A DNA stretch of 64,000 nucleotides from Vitellaria paradoxa (Eukaryota > Streptophyta > Magnoliopsida > Ericales > Sapotaceae), in contig CM034233.1 of the NCBI GenBank assembly GCA_019916065.1, positions 24,501,936-24,565,935 on the forward strand, written 5' to 3'. The notes below the pieces were generated by a model that had not been told where the DNA came from, did not search any database, and was given only the letters and a program-made list of their open reading frames with translations. Of the stretch, positions 45,070 through 57,310 are shown piece by piece. Positions within the stretch are counted from its first letter, which is position 1, and every line of letters begins with the position of its first letter. The position numbers were made by a program, and so were the translations under genes.

Positions 45070-47640
45070 ATCTAGAGGCTGAAGATGACAAGGCCTTTAT
45101 CAGACAGTTGTGGCAATCATGTCCCTGTTGTTTACATATGCCACAATGTAGTTCATAGCTTTGTTCTGACTTGTCTATCTCGTTTGTCAATCTAGTCAAA
45201 ATCGGTTGCCTCTATTACAAACAAGATTTAGATCAGGGATGAAAAATGGAGTTTCAACTGTTGACTAGTAGTCTTCATGTTCTAACAGATAAAACTCTAG
45301 CATGTATGTGTTCACATATATTTGCGTTAAATAGTCACTTAACATAAACTGTATCCAATCTATGTGTATTTAATCACACACTGCTATAACATACAAGTAT
45401 GGGAGCCCCAAGACCTTCATTTTCCACAGCTAAAATTCCCATCCCTTAATTGAACAACTTGTGTGTTACTATCCCTATATAGGAGGAAACCAGTCACGAC
45501 TTGGCATGCCCTGATTATGTGATTAAACTCAGTTAGCTAATGAGCAAGTACACCCTTCTGGTAATTTGTCAAAGTTTTTTGGATCCAAGGACCAACCGTC
45601 ACTCCATTATTCTTTACATTCATAGTGATTAGCCGATGCTAATGAAAGTATGATACTAATTTTTAGAATGTTAACTAGACTACTGCGGTTATAGGTAAAC
45701 TCCCAGCATCTCATAGTACAATGTTGAAGCACTCAGAGTCATTATTCTGTATCTATGAAGGCCGCCATAGCAAAATGTCCACTTCTCCTTTGGAAGATCA
45801 TCTAGATATTTCCAAGCACTTGGGTTAATGGACTTGAGTAACTCCACTGCCTCATTAAATTTTCATAGTTGGGTGGCCTTCCCTACTTGCTCGAGCAAGT
45901 CAATAAGTTGTTTGCTTCTCTATTTTTTCTTGTAATTGGCCTCTATATGTTGTAAGTAGAAGTAATGGTGTGCGTTGGCCCAGTTGGACTAAGAAGATGC
46001 AATTGCAACTTCTGTTACTTTGTGACAGTCAGATATATGGCACAACTATCGATTGAGGCAAACATATATCCAAAGCATTCTCAAGAAATACTTCCAGTTA
46101 TCATAGTTCTCCGTATCCACAATTACAAATGTTAGGGAACATACTTGCAAGTTGACATCTTGTGCCATAGCTATTAGGAGCTTACCATTGTACTTGCTGT
46201 ACAAATATGTTCTATCGATCAATATCATGGGAATGCAATGCGTAAAGCCATCTATTGAAAGTTTAAAACTTCAGAACACATACCCTAGAACACCTTAGGT
46301 GTCGCCCAGGTAAGGTTGATGCTCATAGTGCACAACCGTGCCCCTGCTGTACAATTGGACTACACTTATGAACTTCAGTGGCATCAGGTATGCTTGCTTC
46401 CAATCTCTAAATATCTTGACAATTGCCTTCTACTTTGCTATCCATGTCTTTTTATACGACACATTTTATTTGAAACGGTCCTTTAATTCAGCTCGCAGTT
46501 CTATGACAAAATAGGTGGCGTTGGACTTAACTAAATGGATGATTACGTCAAAAAGAAAGTTTGAATCAAGCTAGTAGTGGTCTTGGCTCAATCATGCATA
46601 GATACATGTGTGAGGCCCTTCGTACTTTATTATTACAAATAATCTATGTAAACTAAGTTTGCTTGCTCAAACCTGCCACTTGCACTGGCCTTCCTTCCTC
46701 TTTGGCCACTCAACTACCTATAATTTCTTTTTCGATTTAATGGTTATGTATAGTTGGTTGGTTTTGATAGCATACAGCTTCATTGACTAAACTAGTTGGT
46801 CATTATTCTTGAAAATTTGGCAAATGCAAGGATCCTTAGCCTTTGGGTTCCATATCAGGTGGTAAAATGAAAGGGCCCAACAAAGTGTATTGTCCTTTAG
46901 CTCAATTGAGGTGAACATTTCAGACATCGACTCATACATTCGTCGGATTTCAACTTCTGGGTTTTTAATAAATTCGTCTTGTAAAATGTCCAACTCTTGG
47001 GCTTCGATGTCGTCTTCATCAATCAGGCATCCACCATTATTAAACACGTCATCATGGTCAGCCATGTAATCCTAAGACTTGTCCATCTACTATACATATT
47101 CAAAGACAGGATAAAAAAATTGGTTCATAACTAACATCCACATCATTATCAAATATCTGTGTTGAAAGAGCAGACACATGGTGTGGAGCAGAATGATAAG
47201 ATGTTAAAGGCATGACTTCATTGTAACTACCTACCAAATTCTCAGTGGGAGCATCTTCAATTAGGATTCCCAGTATCACCACCATTGGTTGACAGATTAG
47301 TCGGTTCTAACTCCAAGAACACGTCACAGTGATTGCATTTCAGAATATCTACAACATCAAATATTGTCTCGACACTATTGTCGTCCAATACAGGGCAAAG
47401 TTCTGTGAAGTATTTGGCCTACAATACCAACAATTATATATTTGCACATGATTCTCAAATACCACTAAACTGGATCCACGTCGACAACCTCGTATTGTAT
47501 CGACGAACTGACTTTGATAACACGTTTAAATTGTGTTTCATACCCTATGTCGTCACCCACATTAATAATGTTCCCTCTCTCAAAAACAAAATAATGAAAT
47601 TCTTTTTTGAGACATAACGAATGATTAATGAATGACAAAT
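45060..47640 (-). pseudogene. MULE (Mutator-like) transposase relic
   Basis: The minus-strand order matches MuDR-type transposases. An N-terminal domain lies at about 47620-47290. An acidic linker follows (ADHDDVFNNGG, DEDDIEAQELD; 47065-46990). The MuDR zinc-binding block has GQCKWQV and YEGPHTC (about 46690-46600) followed by LDSNF. YKKTWIAK lies at about 46450. The DDE catalytic start is LIDRTYLYSKYNGKLLIAMAQD and IVDTENYDNW (46225-46080), where the usual IDGTH reads IDRTY. A SWIM-like FSCGK lies near 45430, and a CCHC knuckle CGICKQQGHDCHNC at about 45145-45100. Multiple stops and shifts abolish function. Upstream and downstream TIRs are not certain; see 37075 and 48990. Confidence 0.82.
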
Positions 47641-47649
47641 TATGTCCCT

Positions 47650-48985
47650 ATAAATATAATCATCCAATTAGCCTAAATGATTTTTATATCATCAAATAAT
47701 TTTCTCCATCTAAAAATAATTAAACTAAGGGTATAAACAAATTTAAATCCATCACATTCAAAGTTTTGTAATATATAATTTTAATATTTAAACGAAAGAT
47801 GATATACTTATTATCAAATTTAACCCTATCACATTCAAAGTTTTGGAATATATCATTTTAATTATTAAACTTAGGCTATAAAGTTTTACATCATAGAAAA
47901 TATTTTGAAGGCTCTATCTCTTTATCAAAATTGATGTTTTTGAATATCATTGTATTATACTAAAATTTTTAATGTATTAGATTATTTTATACGATATTGG
48001 GAACATGGATTTGTGGAAGGTATAGAAAAATGGTAAAAAGCAAAACAAAGTGACAAAGTCTATTTTATTTTATTTTTTTTTATTCAGTTAGAAAAATTAT
48101 ACCAAAATGAATAGATATTTGTAAAAGTTCATTTAGTGATTGCAGCAAAATTTTAGAAAGTTCATTCATGAAAGTTCATTTGGCTATTTTTATTTTTATT
48201 TTTTATTTGTTTTATTTTTAATTTTTTTTTTTTTTACAATTGGTGATTATGTTTTCCAAAAGTTCACTCACATTTCCATTAAGCCTAATCAGAAATCGTA
48301 ACTTAGGTAGAATGAACTAGGTTTCTTAATTGAAATTTCAATCACAATCTAAAGTGGAATAAAAAAATTTAGCAAATTGAAATCAGAATTTTAGCATTCT
48401 TAATCAAAAATTAAGCTAAATTAGAAATTCGTAATCCTAAAATTTTAATCAGGAACCCAAATCAAAATAAGAATTAACCATTAGCATTCGTAATCAAAAT
48501 TTTAGCAAATTAAAATTAGAATTTTAGCATTTCTAATTCCTAATAGAAAATTTTAACTTGATTAGAAATTTGTAATTCTAAAATTTCCTAAATTTGAGAC
48601 CCAAATTCCATAACAAATTAACAATGGGAGAGAAGAAAAAAAAACTCACAGAAGCCAATCACAGACGAGCAAAAGCAACTCACAGTTTGATTCTAAAAAT
48701 CAAAACAAAAGTAACTAACAATTTATATAAATGTGAATATATGTATATGCCTTTTGTTATGAAATTTACTATATGTATATGTATGTGTGTGTACATATAT
48801 AGGACTTACATGGTCGTTTAAGTTTTGTACGATGTAGACCATTGAAATTTTGGTTTAAGGCTACAATGGAAACAACTAATAAGAGGGAAGGAGGGAGTCA
48901 AGCGGCACTACTCGTAGCCTAGCACAATTCCATCTTCTCAATTACGTTTGCAATCAACCATTGCAAGGGAAGGTTGAAGACCGTC
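47650..48985. other. AT-rich spacer 5' of the MULE transposase
   Basis: At 48350-48600 phrases such as AATTAGAAATTYGTAATYCTAAAATTTT recur loosely. No gene. Confidence 0.5.
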
Positions 48986-48989
48986 AATG

Positions 48990-49330
48990 ACACTGACAGA
49001 GAAGATAGGTTTGAGGTTTAAGAAATAGAAATAGTAGTTAAAGTCGTAAGTGGTATTTATGACTTTGAGCGAAACCTTATCCAATTGATGTCGTAAGTGG
49101 TCATTACGACTTCATTAAAAAAGTCGTATGTTCTACACTTACAACTTTATCCATATTTCTGTAAATTCTCTTATTTCATTTTATTTTGATAAATTATTTT
49201 AATAATATTAATAGTACGGGAAAAATATCCAAAATGAAGTTATAAGTACCACTTACGACTTTGTCCACATTTTTGTAAATTCTCTTATTTCACCTTATTT
49301 TGATAAATTATTTTAATAATATTAGTAGTA
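48990..49330 (+). repeat. Dispersed AAGTCGTAAGTGG-type repeat, with tandem part
   Basis: AAGTCGTAAGTGG (49040) and GTCGTAAGTGGTCATTACGACT (first 20: GTCGTAAGTGGTCATTACGA, about 49092) are followed by two near-identical ~90-bp blocks. Each block contains TGTAAATTCTCTTATTTCA and TTTGATAAATTATTTTAATA, at about 49160 and 49275. The first part is the inverse of 37075-37250. Confidence 0.7.
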
Positions 49331-49339
49331 TGGAAAAAA

Positions 49340-50445
49340 AAAAAACCGAACACCCAAACACCCCCCCCCAAAAAAAAGAAAAAAGAAAAACTAAACTTAG
49401 GTATTGTGCTTTAGTTTGGGCCGGCTCCACTGCAGCCTTCGCCCCACTATTAATTAAGCCAATCAATAATGCACCGAGTTCACGTACAAAAGCTAAACCA
49501 TTTTCCTAATTTTTCAAGATAGCTTACGTGACTTAATATATGGCATGTACCCACAAATGAAATAGTTTTCAATTTGTGAGATTCCCCCCAACCACCTTTC
49601 AAATTAAATTGGTCATTAGAAATTATTCAATCTGAATCTGCTAGTCATTTAATAATTAATCGGTATTAGTATTCTTAATCTACAGTTTAACTCTCTCTCT
49701 CCTCCCTCCCCCCGGAGGCTAAAAGGATGTTAAGTGGAAGGGAGGGCATGGCATGGTTCTTTGTTACCAAAATTAACGGAGAAGTCAACCCTAAATTGCC
49801 GTAAATGAAAACAAATTTGTATTCCTATTCACTAAGATTTCGTAGTTTACTTGGTTTGGATGAAATTAATGTCTTAATCTCGAAGGCCAGTAATCTTCCT
49901 TAGTAATTAACGAAGACTTGGGGAATTTCCAATACCATGAATTTCCAACCTAACACGTACGTACCGGGCCGGTTAAAATTGAATAAAAATAAGTCAATTT
50001 TTTTTTTATATAATTATAAACCAAATGATCAATCAAATCTTAGGGTGCGTTTGATTTGTTAAAAGTTACTGAAAATTTTTAAGAATTTCTAAAAGTTATT
50101 CATTTTTTATTTTATTACATGAATTACGAATTCGTAAATTATCTCACTTTATCTTATTTTATCTCACTTTTTATCACTCTATATACATCTTAAATATATA
50201 TATATATATATATTTAAGAAAATATTAAATTCATTTTACATTTAACTTTTTCATTTAAAAACGTAATATTCATTGAAAAAGTAAATCAAATTTAGTAATT
50301 TTCTATTTTTTAAGTTAATGATATACTTTTTAAAATACAAAAATTTCTCCTCCATAATAATAGACAAGCTGAAATTGTAATTATTTAAATGAGAATGGTA
50401 AGATTAATACACAAATAATTATTGTAAATTATTAATTAGAAATTC
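49340..50445. other. Spacer 3' of the WD40-like gene
   Basis: No gene recognised. It contains poly-A/C (49337-49390), a pyrimidine tract near 49690, the family A MITE at 50043-50190 and (AT)n at about 50198-50213. Confidence 0.5.
50043..50190. mobile_element. Short AT-rich MITE-like copy (family A)
   Basis: The clearest left end of the family, GGGTGCGTTTGATTTGTTAAA, is matched by the inverted right end of the 59530 copy (AACAAATCAAACGCACCC). The centre AATTACGAATTCGTAAATT is palindromic. Confidence 0.6.
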
Positions 50446-50449
50446 AGAA

Positions 50450-50455
50450 TTTATT
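50450..50455 (-). terminator. Poly(A) signal of the WD40-like gene
   Basis: AATAAA on the minus strand, ~100 bases beyond the stop codon at 50557, a normal plant distance. Confidence 0.5.
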
Positions 50456-50556
50456 TACATTTCACGGGATAATGCTGAATATCCATCTTCCACGACAGAT
50501 CTTCTCGTAAATTATTTCTGGACCATTTTGCCCTTTCTGGAGCAGATCGCACCGAG

Positions 50557-51519
50557 TCACATTCCGCAATCGCGGATGAAGTCGTCAGCGACCATAACCG
50601 CGTCAGCATCCCACCAGGTATCTCCGTCAGATTCTGTTGAAAACTCTAACGGCAACTTCGCGTTCCTCGTGTCGCCGACCGTCAACGTGCCGGTGACGTT
50701 ATCCTTGACGTACACCTTCTCGACGCCGCCTGAAGTGATACCCGCCGCCTTCCCCCGCTGCAGCCGCCATTCAGCGAATACCGCCGGACTCTGACCTTCG
50801 ACCCGCGTGTCATACAAACTCAACAGCGTTTTGCCGTTATTCGATCCGGCGGATAAGATCACCGCCGGCGACGAAGTGGAGACCGCCGCAGCCCGACATT
50901 TTTCGCCGGCGAAGGAACGGATTTTCTGATCCCTGCTCAGATCCCAAATCGAAACAACCCTATCAGAGTCGTCGTCTTCAAACTCCAACCCCAACCCCAA
51001 ACTGTCCCATAGTTTGACAACATTCTTGCCGCTGGCTAAGTCCGACCAGGAAAACCGATTGCCGCCGCTGCGGCTACGCCGGAAGCTCAATCGCAGATGG
51101 CGGTGGCGACCGCTTGAACCTGCAACCGTGTAATCTTCATCGAATGGCTCTCTATCCTCGAACAAAGTCGTCGGATTGTACCGTTCGTCATCATCCGACG
51201 AGCAGGACTCCTCTTCGTCTTCGTCTTCGTCTTCGTCGGAGTCGCTATCGTCTATCAGCTGCTGGGTTAAAGGAGCCGAAGAAGCTAACAATTTGTCTTT
51301 CACTTTCCAAAATCTAAGAATCAAAATCTGAACTTGAACAATTACACCGCCGAAAGTAGCTACCAAAGCATGAACTATAGCTCCCCATTTCCAAAAACTG
51401 CACCGCTGAGGCAATTTCCCAATCTCCGAAACGGAGAAAAACCCAGAAAACAGGGATGGGTTTTGCAAGCAATTTACGCCTGCTTCAATGATGTTGAGCT
51501 CTGGAATGTCCATAACCAC
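50557..51519 (-). CDS. Uncharacterised membrane-anchored WD40-like protein
   Basis: One intact 320-residue exon. Residues 1-43 are a conserved-looking head (MDIPELNIIEAGVNCLQNP, with the alternative start Met3 at 51513, which I favour by memory of plant relatives). Residues 44-69 form one hydrophobic segment (WGAIVHALVATFGGVIVQ). Residues 90-112 are almost all Asp/Glu/Ser. Residues 140-162 are basic then RFSWSDLASG. WD40-like strands follow: NVVKLWDSL (167-174), RVVSIWDLS (187-195) and LLSLYDTRV (232-240), ending DTWWDADAVMV. Plants have an unnamed transducin/WD40-like family with this plan; too few repeats for a full propeller are visible, and no function is known to me. The coding GC content is far above the surroundings. 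A TATA box, ABRE-like site and poly(A) signal are properly placed. Confidence 0.88.
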   Translation of the reverse strand: MVMDIPELNIIEAGVNCLQNPSLFSGFFSVSEIGKLPQRCSFWKWGAIVHALVATFGGVIVQVQILILRFWKVKDKLLASSAPLTQQLIDDSDSDEDEDEDEEESCSSDDDERYNPTTLFEDREPFDEDYTVAGSSGRHRHLRLSFRRSRSGGNRFSWSDLASGKNVVKLWDSLGLGLEFEDDDSDRVVSIWDLSRDQKIRSFAGEKCRAAAVSTSSPAVILSAGSNNGKTLLSLYDTRVEGQSPAVFAEWRLQRGKAAGITSGGVEKVYVKDNVTGTLTVGDTRNAKLPLEFSTESDGDTWWDADAVMVADDFIRDCGM

Positions 51520-51652
51520 AGAGAAACTTGAATAAAGGCTCTTTTTTTTTTTTTTTTTTCGCTCTTTTTGTTTTTGATTGATGTGAGAATCGGTGTGAAT
51601 TGGTGGTGAGTCTAAAGGAGAGGTGTCGGAGAGTTTGGGGGTGTGGGTTGAA

Positions 51653-51659
51653 ATTTATA
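51653..51659 (-). promoter_or_regulatory. TATA box of the WD40-like gene
   Basis: TATAAAT on the minus strand ~135 bases upstream of the ATG, implying a 5' leader of ~100 bases. That leader includes the poly-A run at 51541-51560 (poly-T on plus). Confidence 0.6.
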
Positions 51660-51712
51660 ATGGAGAAGAGGAGGGCGGGGGAGAAGAGAAGAGAAGAGAG
51701 GTGGTGGATCTG

Positions 51713-51719
51713 ACGTGGC
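51713..51719. promoter_or_regulatory. ABRE/G-box-like ACGTGGC
   Basis: ACGTGGC within TGACGTGGCGGTGGCGG, ~55 bases upstream of the TATA box. This core is bound by bZIP factors in abscisic-acid and stress promoters. Response is inferred only. Confidence 0.45.
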
Positions 51720-51839
51720 GGTGGCGGAGGATCGTTGGGGTTGGGGTGGAGAGAGAGAGATTGGGACAGCCGAGTCAGCAGCGAAGAGTAATCATTTGAT
51801 GGCGTCATGCATGATGGGTGCCCACATCAATTTTCAGGC

Positions 51840-52680
51840 GTAGCAGCATCTGGTCCCCAAAATTATTTATTATTTATTCACATCGTGATTCACGTAACTT
51901 AAATGTTTGTTGACGAAATGCTTGGTGCTACACTCTCTTTCTTTGTTGTGTCGTGTCAAAATAATACTATTCACAACGAGGATTAGGGTAACCCCGGTGC
52001 GTGCATGAAAAATGTATTTTTTAATTGGTTGTTACATATAGAAACGAATATAAATTATACAAATTATCAAAACTCTTTTATAATTATTTATTATTTTAAA
52101 ATTTATAATTAAAAAATACACCAAACATATACCGATGTATAACTGCGCCGAACCTACTATGGGTCTTACACAACAATGCTTTTCACACAAGGGTATGATT
52201 GGTAAATTGACAAACGGTGAGAAATTTTAAAAATTATTTATTTTTTATTTCACTGCATAAATTACAAATGTATCAATTATCTTACTTTTTACCACTTCTA
52301 ACACCAGAAAAACAGGACAGGTGATGTTATTTTTGTTTGATTTGTCAATACACGACAGATCTCGCCGTGCATATGCCAGTTAACCTTTATTGTATTTTTT
52401 TTCTGTCACAAGAAATACTAATATATTCCACATGCAAATTTCATGGCATAAAAAAATAAAAAATTCTCGTAAGATTAATGTTTTGATGCTTGCGTTATGT
52501 GTGTAATATTTGAATGAAACTCCTAACTTATCGGTGCAATAATGGATGCATATAATTAGCTTCACATGTACAATAATTTGCAAGATATATTGATGTGATA
52601 TATATATATATATATATATGATGTGTACCCAATATTTTTCTTATTTTTAATAAATTTTCCAAAGTCAAATATTTGTACTG
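51840..52680. other. AT-rich spacer
   Basis: No gene recognised. (AT)n at about 52599-52619. Confidence 0.5.
52191..52305. mobile_element. Short AT-rich MITE-like copy (family A)
   Basis: GGGTATGATTGGTAAATTG, then TTTCACTGCATAAATTACAAA and TTTACCACTTCTAACACC. Same layout as the other copies but shorter. Confidence 0.5.
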
Positions 52681-52687
52681 ACACTTA

Positions 52688-52824
52688 GGTGGTATTGGGA
52701 GGAAACAAAATGTACTAAAATTTATAAAAAAGTTATAAATATTTTTTAATTTATTTTAATAAAATTTCATTACGTATCACTTTTACGCTAACTTTTTTAA
52801 TATTCTTACTATTCAAACACCACC
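52688..52824. mobile_element. Short MITE (family B) with TTA duplication
   Basis: GGTGGTATTGGGAGG at the left and the inverse of GGTGGTGTTTGAATAG at the right, flanked by TTA at 52685-52687 and 52825-52827. Tourist-like. Confidence 0.72.
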
Positions 52825-52829
52825 TTAAA

Positions 52830-54600
52830 TTCATATATTTATAAAAAAAATTATTTAAAATGATTTTCACATTGTTTGAATATATCTCTATAATTTTAGA
52901 ATGTATTTGGAGCTCTACAAATATATATATATATATATATATATATCAATAAAATTTAAATTTTTTATTCATTGTACAAATTGAGATTATAACTTTTACA
53001 AATTTATACTAACTTTTTTTTCACTCTAAACACTCTTTTAGTATATCTAATAAAATGTATCTATTATATAAATATTTAATTTATAATATTTAAATTATTT
53101 TTGTGACATAAATAATTTTTCCCAATAAATATCTGTGATATTGTATATTTTGCCTGTATCATTGTCCCTATGACATAAGGTTTGGCTTGACAATTAGGTA
53201 CTCATTCCTTTAATTTATTTAATCTATATTACTTATGATAACATAAAAATACTAAATTGTTGAAAATAATTCACTTAATTTTACTTGCAAAAAAAAATCA
53301 CTTAATTTTAATAAAATTAAATTAATTAAGTATTTAAATCCAATACAACGATAGATTGCTGCTAGGAGGGCACGTCCCACACACAACACGTGGTTTTGGT
53401 CCAAGAAGCATGTGAGCCTTCCACAAATTTTCGTTGTTGAGACTTTTTAGGAAGAGTTGAAAAGTGAAAAAGTTAACTATTTTTTTTTTTTTTAAGTTTA
53501 AAGTTATTTTTTATTTTGTTTGAAAAGAGAAAATGACTAATTTTTTAGTAGTTAATTTTTTCACTTTTTTGTTAATTTGAAATTTTTACCCTTCAAGATT
53601 TAAAAAGAATTTTAAATGTAAGTAAATAATACAAATCTGGTAGAACACGTGTGAGATCAATTCCTATATTTCATCCCATACTGAAATAGTATAACTCATG
53701 TCTCATGCCACAAGCTAGTGGGGCTCATCAGGGCCATAATATATTACCATGTTTTCAAAGTCGACGTCCACGGAACACAAGTGGGGCCCATTATAACATA
53801 CTACCAACGACAGTTCTCACTTTAGATAGCTTTCACTCTGTGATGGTATATATCCATTTTTGTCTTTAGATGGCTCCACTCTATTCCAAGTAACCCTTTT
53901 CTAGATACTTTTTAACATGACTCAAATTCAGAATGTAGAGCTTACTCTAATATTAAATGTTAAGAATTTGACGAATACATTAAAAAATTAAAGTCTGATG
54001 GAACGCATGAGATCAATAACTATATTCTATCATATACTATATTCCACAGATAGGGCCCATTAAGACTGTAACATAAACTTAATTATCTTAAAAAAAGTTA
54101 AAATGTTAGTACCTAGAAACTAACTTACTAGCCCTTTTTTTAAAAGGCACTCTGGGAGTCTACGAATTCATCACATTGCGACGGAGTTTTTGTTACATAT
54201 TTAAGTTTATAATAGATAAAAATAAATAAATATCTATGATTTGTGTAATTAATTATCATAAATTCAAAATTTAATTTGATAATAAAATTTAAACAAAAAT
54301 ATCAAACTACCATCACCCCGTCAACAAATCATAGATGTCTAATAATATAATGGAAAAATAGTCAACGCGTTAATCGGGTGCAAGTACCCGTCAATAACTA
54401 GTGTCCATAAAGAAGGAGGCTACCCATCGAGAAAAATACGTGCTAATATTGAAATTAAGTCGATAAATTTTTGAGTAAGTAGAACAAATTTTAAAATTAT
54501 TTATTCAAAATTGTCGTTGTTAGACAATTTAAGCTAAGTCAATAACTTAAATCTAATAAAAAATATATTTAATATTCAAATACTAAAAAAATAAAAAAAT
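52830..54600. other. AT-rich spacer
   Basis: No gene. (AT)n at about 52919-52946. A block with GAACRCRTGAGATCAAT recurs at about 53643 and 54001, suggesting an old duplication. A CACGTGG G-box at about 53388 has no gene beside it. Confidence 0.5.
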
Positions 54601-54609
54601 TAACTGTCT

Positions 54610-54644
<35 letters not shown>

Positions 54645-56400
54645 TTTATTTATTTAAAAATTGATTTAAATACACCTTATAATAGCAAAATAACTAACTA
54701 CCCAAAAAAAATTAAAAATAACAAACTAGTACTAAAAAAATTAAAAAAAAATTAAGACACGTGTCAATTTTTAAAATAAAAACTAAAAACAACTTCGACT
54801 GGTTTTGATTCGAGTTCGAGCTTGAGCTTGAAAAAACTTGGGTTGAAAGTTCGTGAGTTAATTTGATAAAATAATATATATATTTAATAATATTTTTATA
54901 TTTTTAATAATATTTTTATTATATTTTTATAATAATTTATTTAATTATATTTTAAATTAAAACAACATCGTTTTGCTTCAATTGAGTTATTCGTGAACTG
55001 AACTTGAATTTAAATTTTTCTTTACCAAGTTGAGTTTAAATCTATATAAAAACTCGAATCGACCTCAAACTTGAGATCAGTATAAAAAGCTCAAGTCGGT
55101 CGAATTTGAACAAGTTAAAAATCGGTTCAATTTAGTTTATTTCTACCCCTACTTGCATGCATAACCATAGCTACAATATATATAACAGTGGCCTATATAA
55201 TTTCCAAACCTTCTGGATTCAGTTTTTATTAAGATTTAATAGTTCATAAATTATTTTAAAATGTTAAACTTTAAGATAAAAGAATCAATAAAATTGTAGC
55301 ATCCAAATGAGAGTTTTATTTTGATTAACTTATATGCACGTCATATGTTTAATTGTAAAATTCATTAACTTTTGATTCTTTTTTGGGTATTGCATGTTGA
55401 TCTAATAGTAATGTGAAGAGGTAGATGAAAGACTGAATAAGTTACCACTAATGCACAGTGAAGTACTTCTATTCCATATTGTTTAAGAGGTGAAAATTTC
55501 ATATATATAATATTTAACATTTTTTAGGTATAACGTGTTTTAAAATCGTGTAAGATTTCATGAGAACTTTAGAGTTGAGCATACTTAGGTGAAAATAGTG
55601 ATAGAAAACCCTTAGAAATCCTCATATCACATCTAACTAAGCTCAAAATAAACATTATTCTAGTATGGGATGTTGGTTGTTACAAATTGTATGGTCAATT
55701 AATACCTAACAGGAAATGTCAAGCCCCACAAGAGTGCATGCTTGAAAGAAGGGAAGATGTGATATATCAGTGTGATGTAAGGCCAAGCTGACTAGAGGTT
55801 GAGTGAGATATCATCAAGACGTGGTGAAGCATTACTATCTCACATCACTAGTGTGAAAAAAATACCATATATGTAATACTCAACATCTCTTATGTACTAC
55901 TCATTTTAAAGTTATGCGAGCACTAGACTATGTTAAAATTTTAGAATCAAACATGTTGGAACGAGAATATTAACAGTACGAGTGTGACCTCTTAAAAACT
56001 TTTTGCATTACACCTTATCAAATTATAAAATAAATAATATTATATAATAAAAATTAATATGAATCGCCAAAAAAAAAAAAAAAACAATAAAACTGTATAT
56101 GATCGTTCATGTATCAATATATATACTTCTTCAACTCATGAAATTGACGTAGCTTTGACAACCATGCATGTCTTTTTCAATAGAAAAATAAATAAATTAA
56201 ATAAAATGAATTAATTAACTAAATTTATTCCGTTATTTTATTGGATGTGCAAAATAAAAATAAAATGAATACCTAATTAGGATTGTTTCATTACTTAGAG
56301 AAATATATGATAAATGTAATTAGTTTTATCATTTTTCTCTTAATAATATATTCATGAATTCCAAAAACTATTTTTATTTTGTTTTTTGTTTTTTTTTTTC
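54600..56400. other. Spacer with decayed repeats
   Basis: (TA)n at about 54617-54641. 54780-55150 has GAGTTCGAGCTTGAGCTTG and ends TTTCTACCCCTA, in the style of hAT-type ends, but no left partner is found. 55600-55990 (GTCAAGCCCCACAAGAGTGC, CTCACATCACTAGTGTGA) looks like decayed LTR sequence. No coding motif. Confidence 0.4.
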
Positions 56401-56743
56401 CTTTCCCTATGAACATCTGTATTTAGGACATTGAGGAAGTACTTATACGACTTCGTACAATCATCAATCAGTATACCAAATATTTGTCAATTCCACCGTC
56501 AATAGATAAAATTATCACGTTTATAAGATTTAATTTTATAAAGTCGTGAGTGACTGAGAAAGAAAAAAGACGGGGTGTTGTGGTCCTTGCAGCCTACATG
56601 TATAAGTTGAAAAGTCAAATTAGATAGCTTTCTAGATAATTCCTTGTTGTTTTTCGGGAAAAATGTGGGAAAAGTATTTGTGTGTTCTCCGACCTTCGTT
56701 TGCAGATAGTTTGCATGTCAAATAATTTCATTGTCTGAGTATA

Positions 56744-56774
<31 letters not shown>

Positions 56775-57305
56775 TTTTTTTCAAATCAATCATAAACAAT
56801 AAAGAGATATTTAGGGTAATAAAAAGTAAGATAAAATAAAATAATTTGAAATAATTTATAAATTAGTAATACATGTAATACAATAAAAAGTAGATAATTT
56901 TTAATAATTTTTAAAAATTTTAAAAATTTTTCACATCGCATCAAATGGATCCAAAATAATGTTACCGTAGCCCACGAGTATCGTGACAAACTAATTTTAA
57001 TTATTCATCTGAGTGAGCCATACATTAATTATTCTTCACGTATTATGGTTACAATTCGTGAAAGCTGCAAAAGGAGCTCTCGCTACCTGAGCAATGATAC
57101 AATAATGGCCTGTTTAATTAATTGACCTTGTTTGGATGCTTTTATATTACATTTTTGTAAGTTTGAAAATTGAATTGTAGGGTCAATGACAAATTGTCGT
57201 CCTGTTTTTAAATTTTTTAAATATTAAATTTGAAAAATCAAATAATGTCAGGTATTTTGTAGGATTATAATCAGATTGGATATTTGCTTTTTTATCTCAT
57301 ATACT
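56400..57305. other. AT-rich spacer
   Basis: No gene. (GT)n plus a long poly-T at about 56744-56780. Confidence 0.5.
56815..56955. mobile_element. Short AT-rich MITE-like copy (family A)
   Basis: AAAAAGTAAGATAAAATAAAA, ATAAATTAGTAATACATGTAA and AATTTTTAAAAATTTTAAAA, ending CATCAAATGG. Same orientation as the 59530 copy. Confidence 0.5.
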
Positions 57306-57310
57306 TTAGT

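Noticed and set aside
47333..47617. Plus-strand 94-codon frame
   Set aside because: Antisense shadow of the MULE transposase N-terminal region.
51485..51808. 107-codon frame overlapping the start of the WD40-like gene
   Set aside because: Runs through the promoter, TATA box and poly-A of the 5' leader in a different frame.
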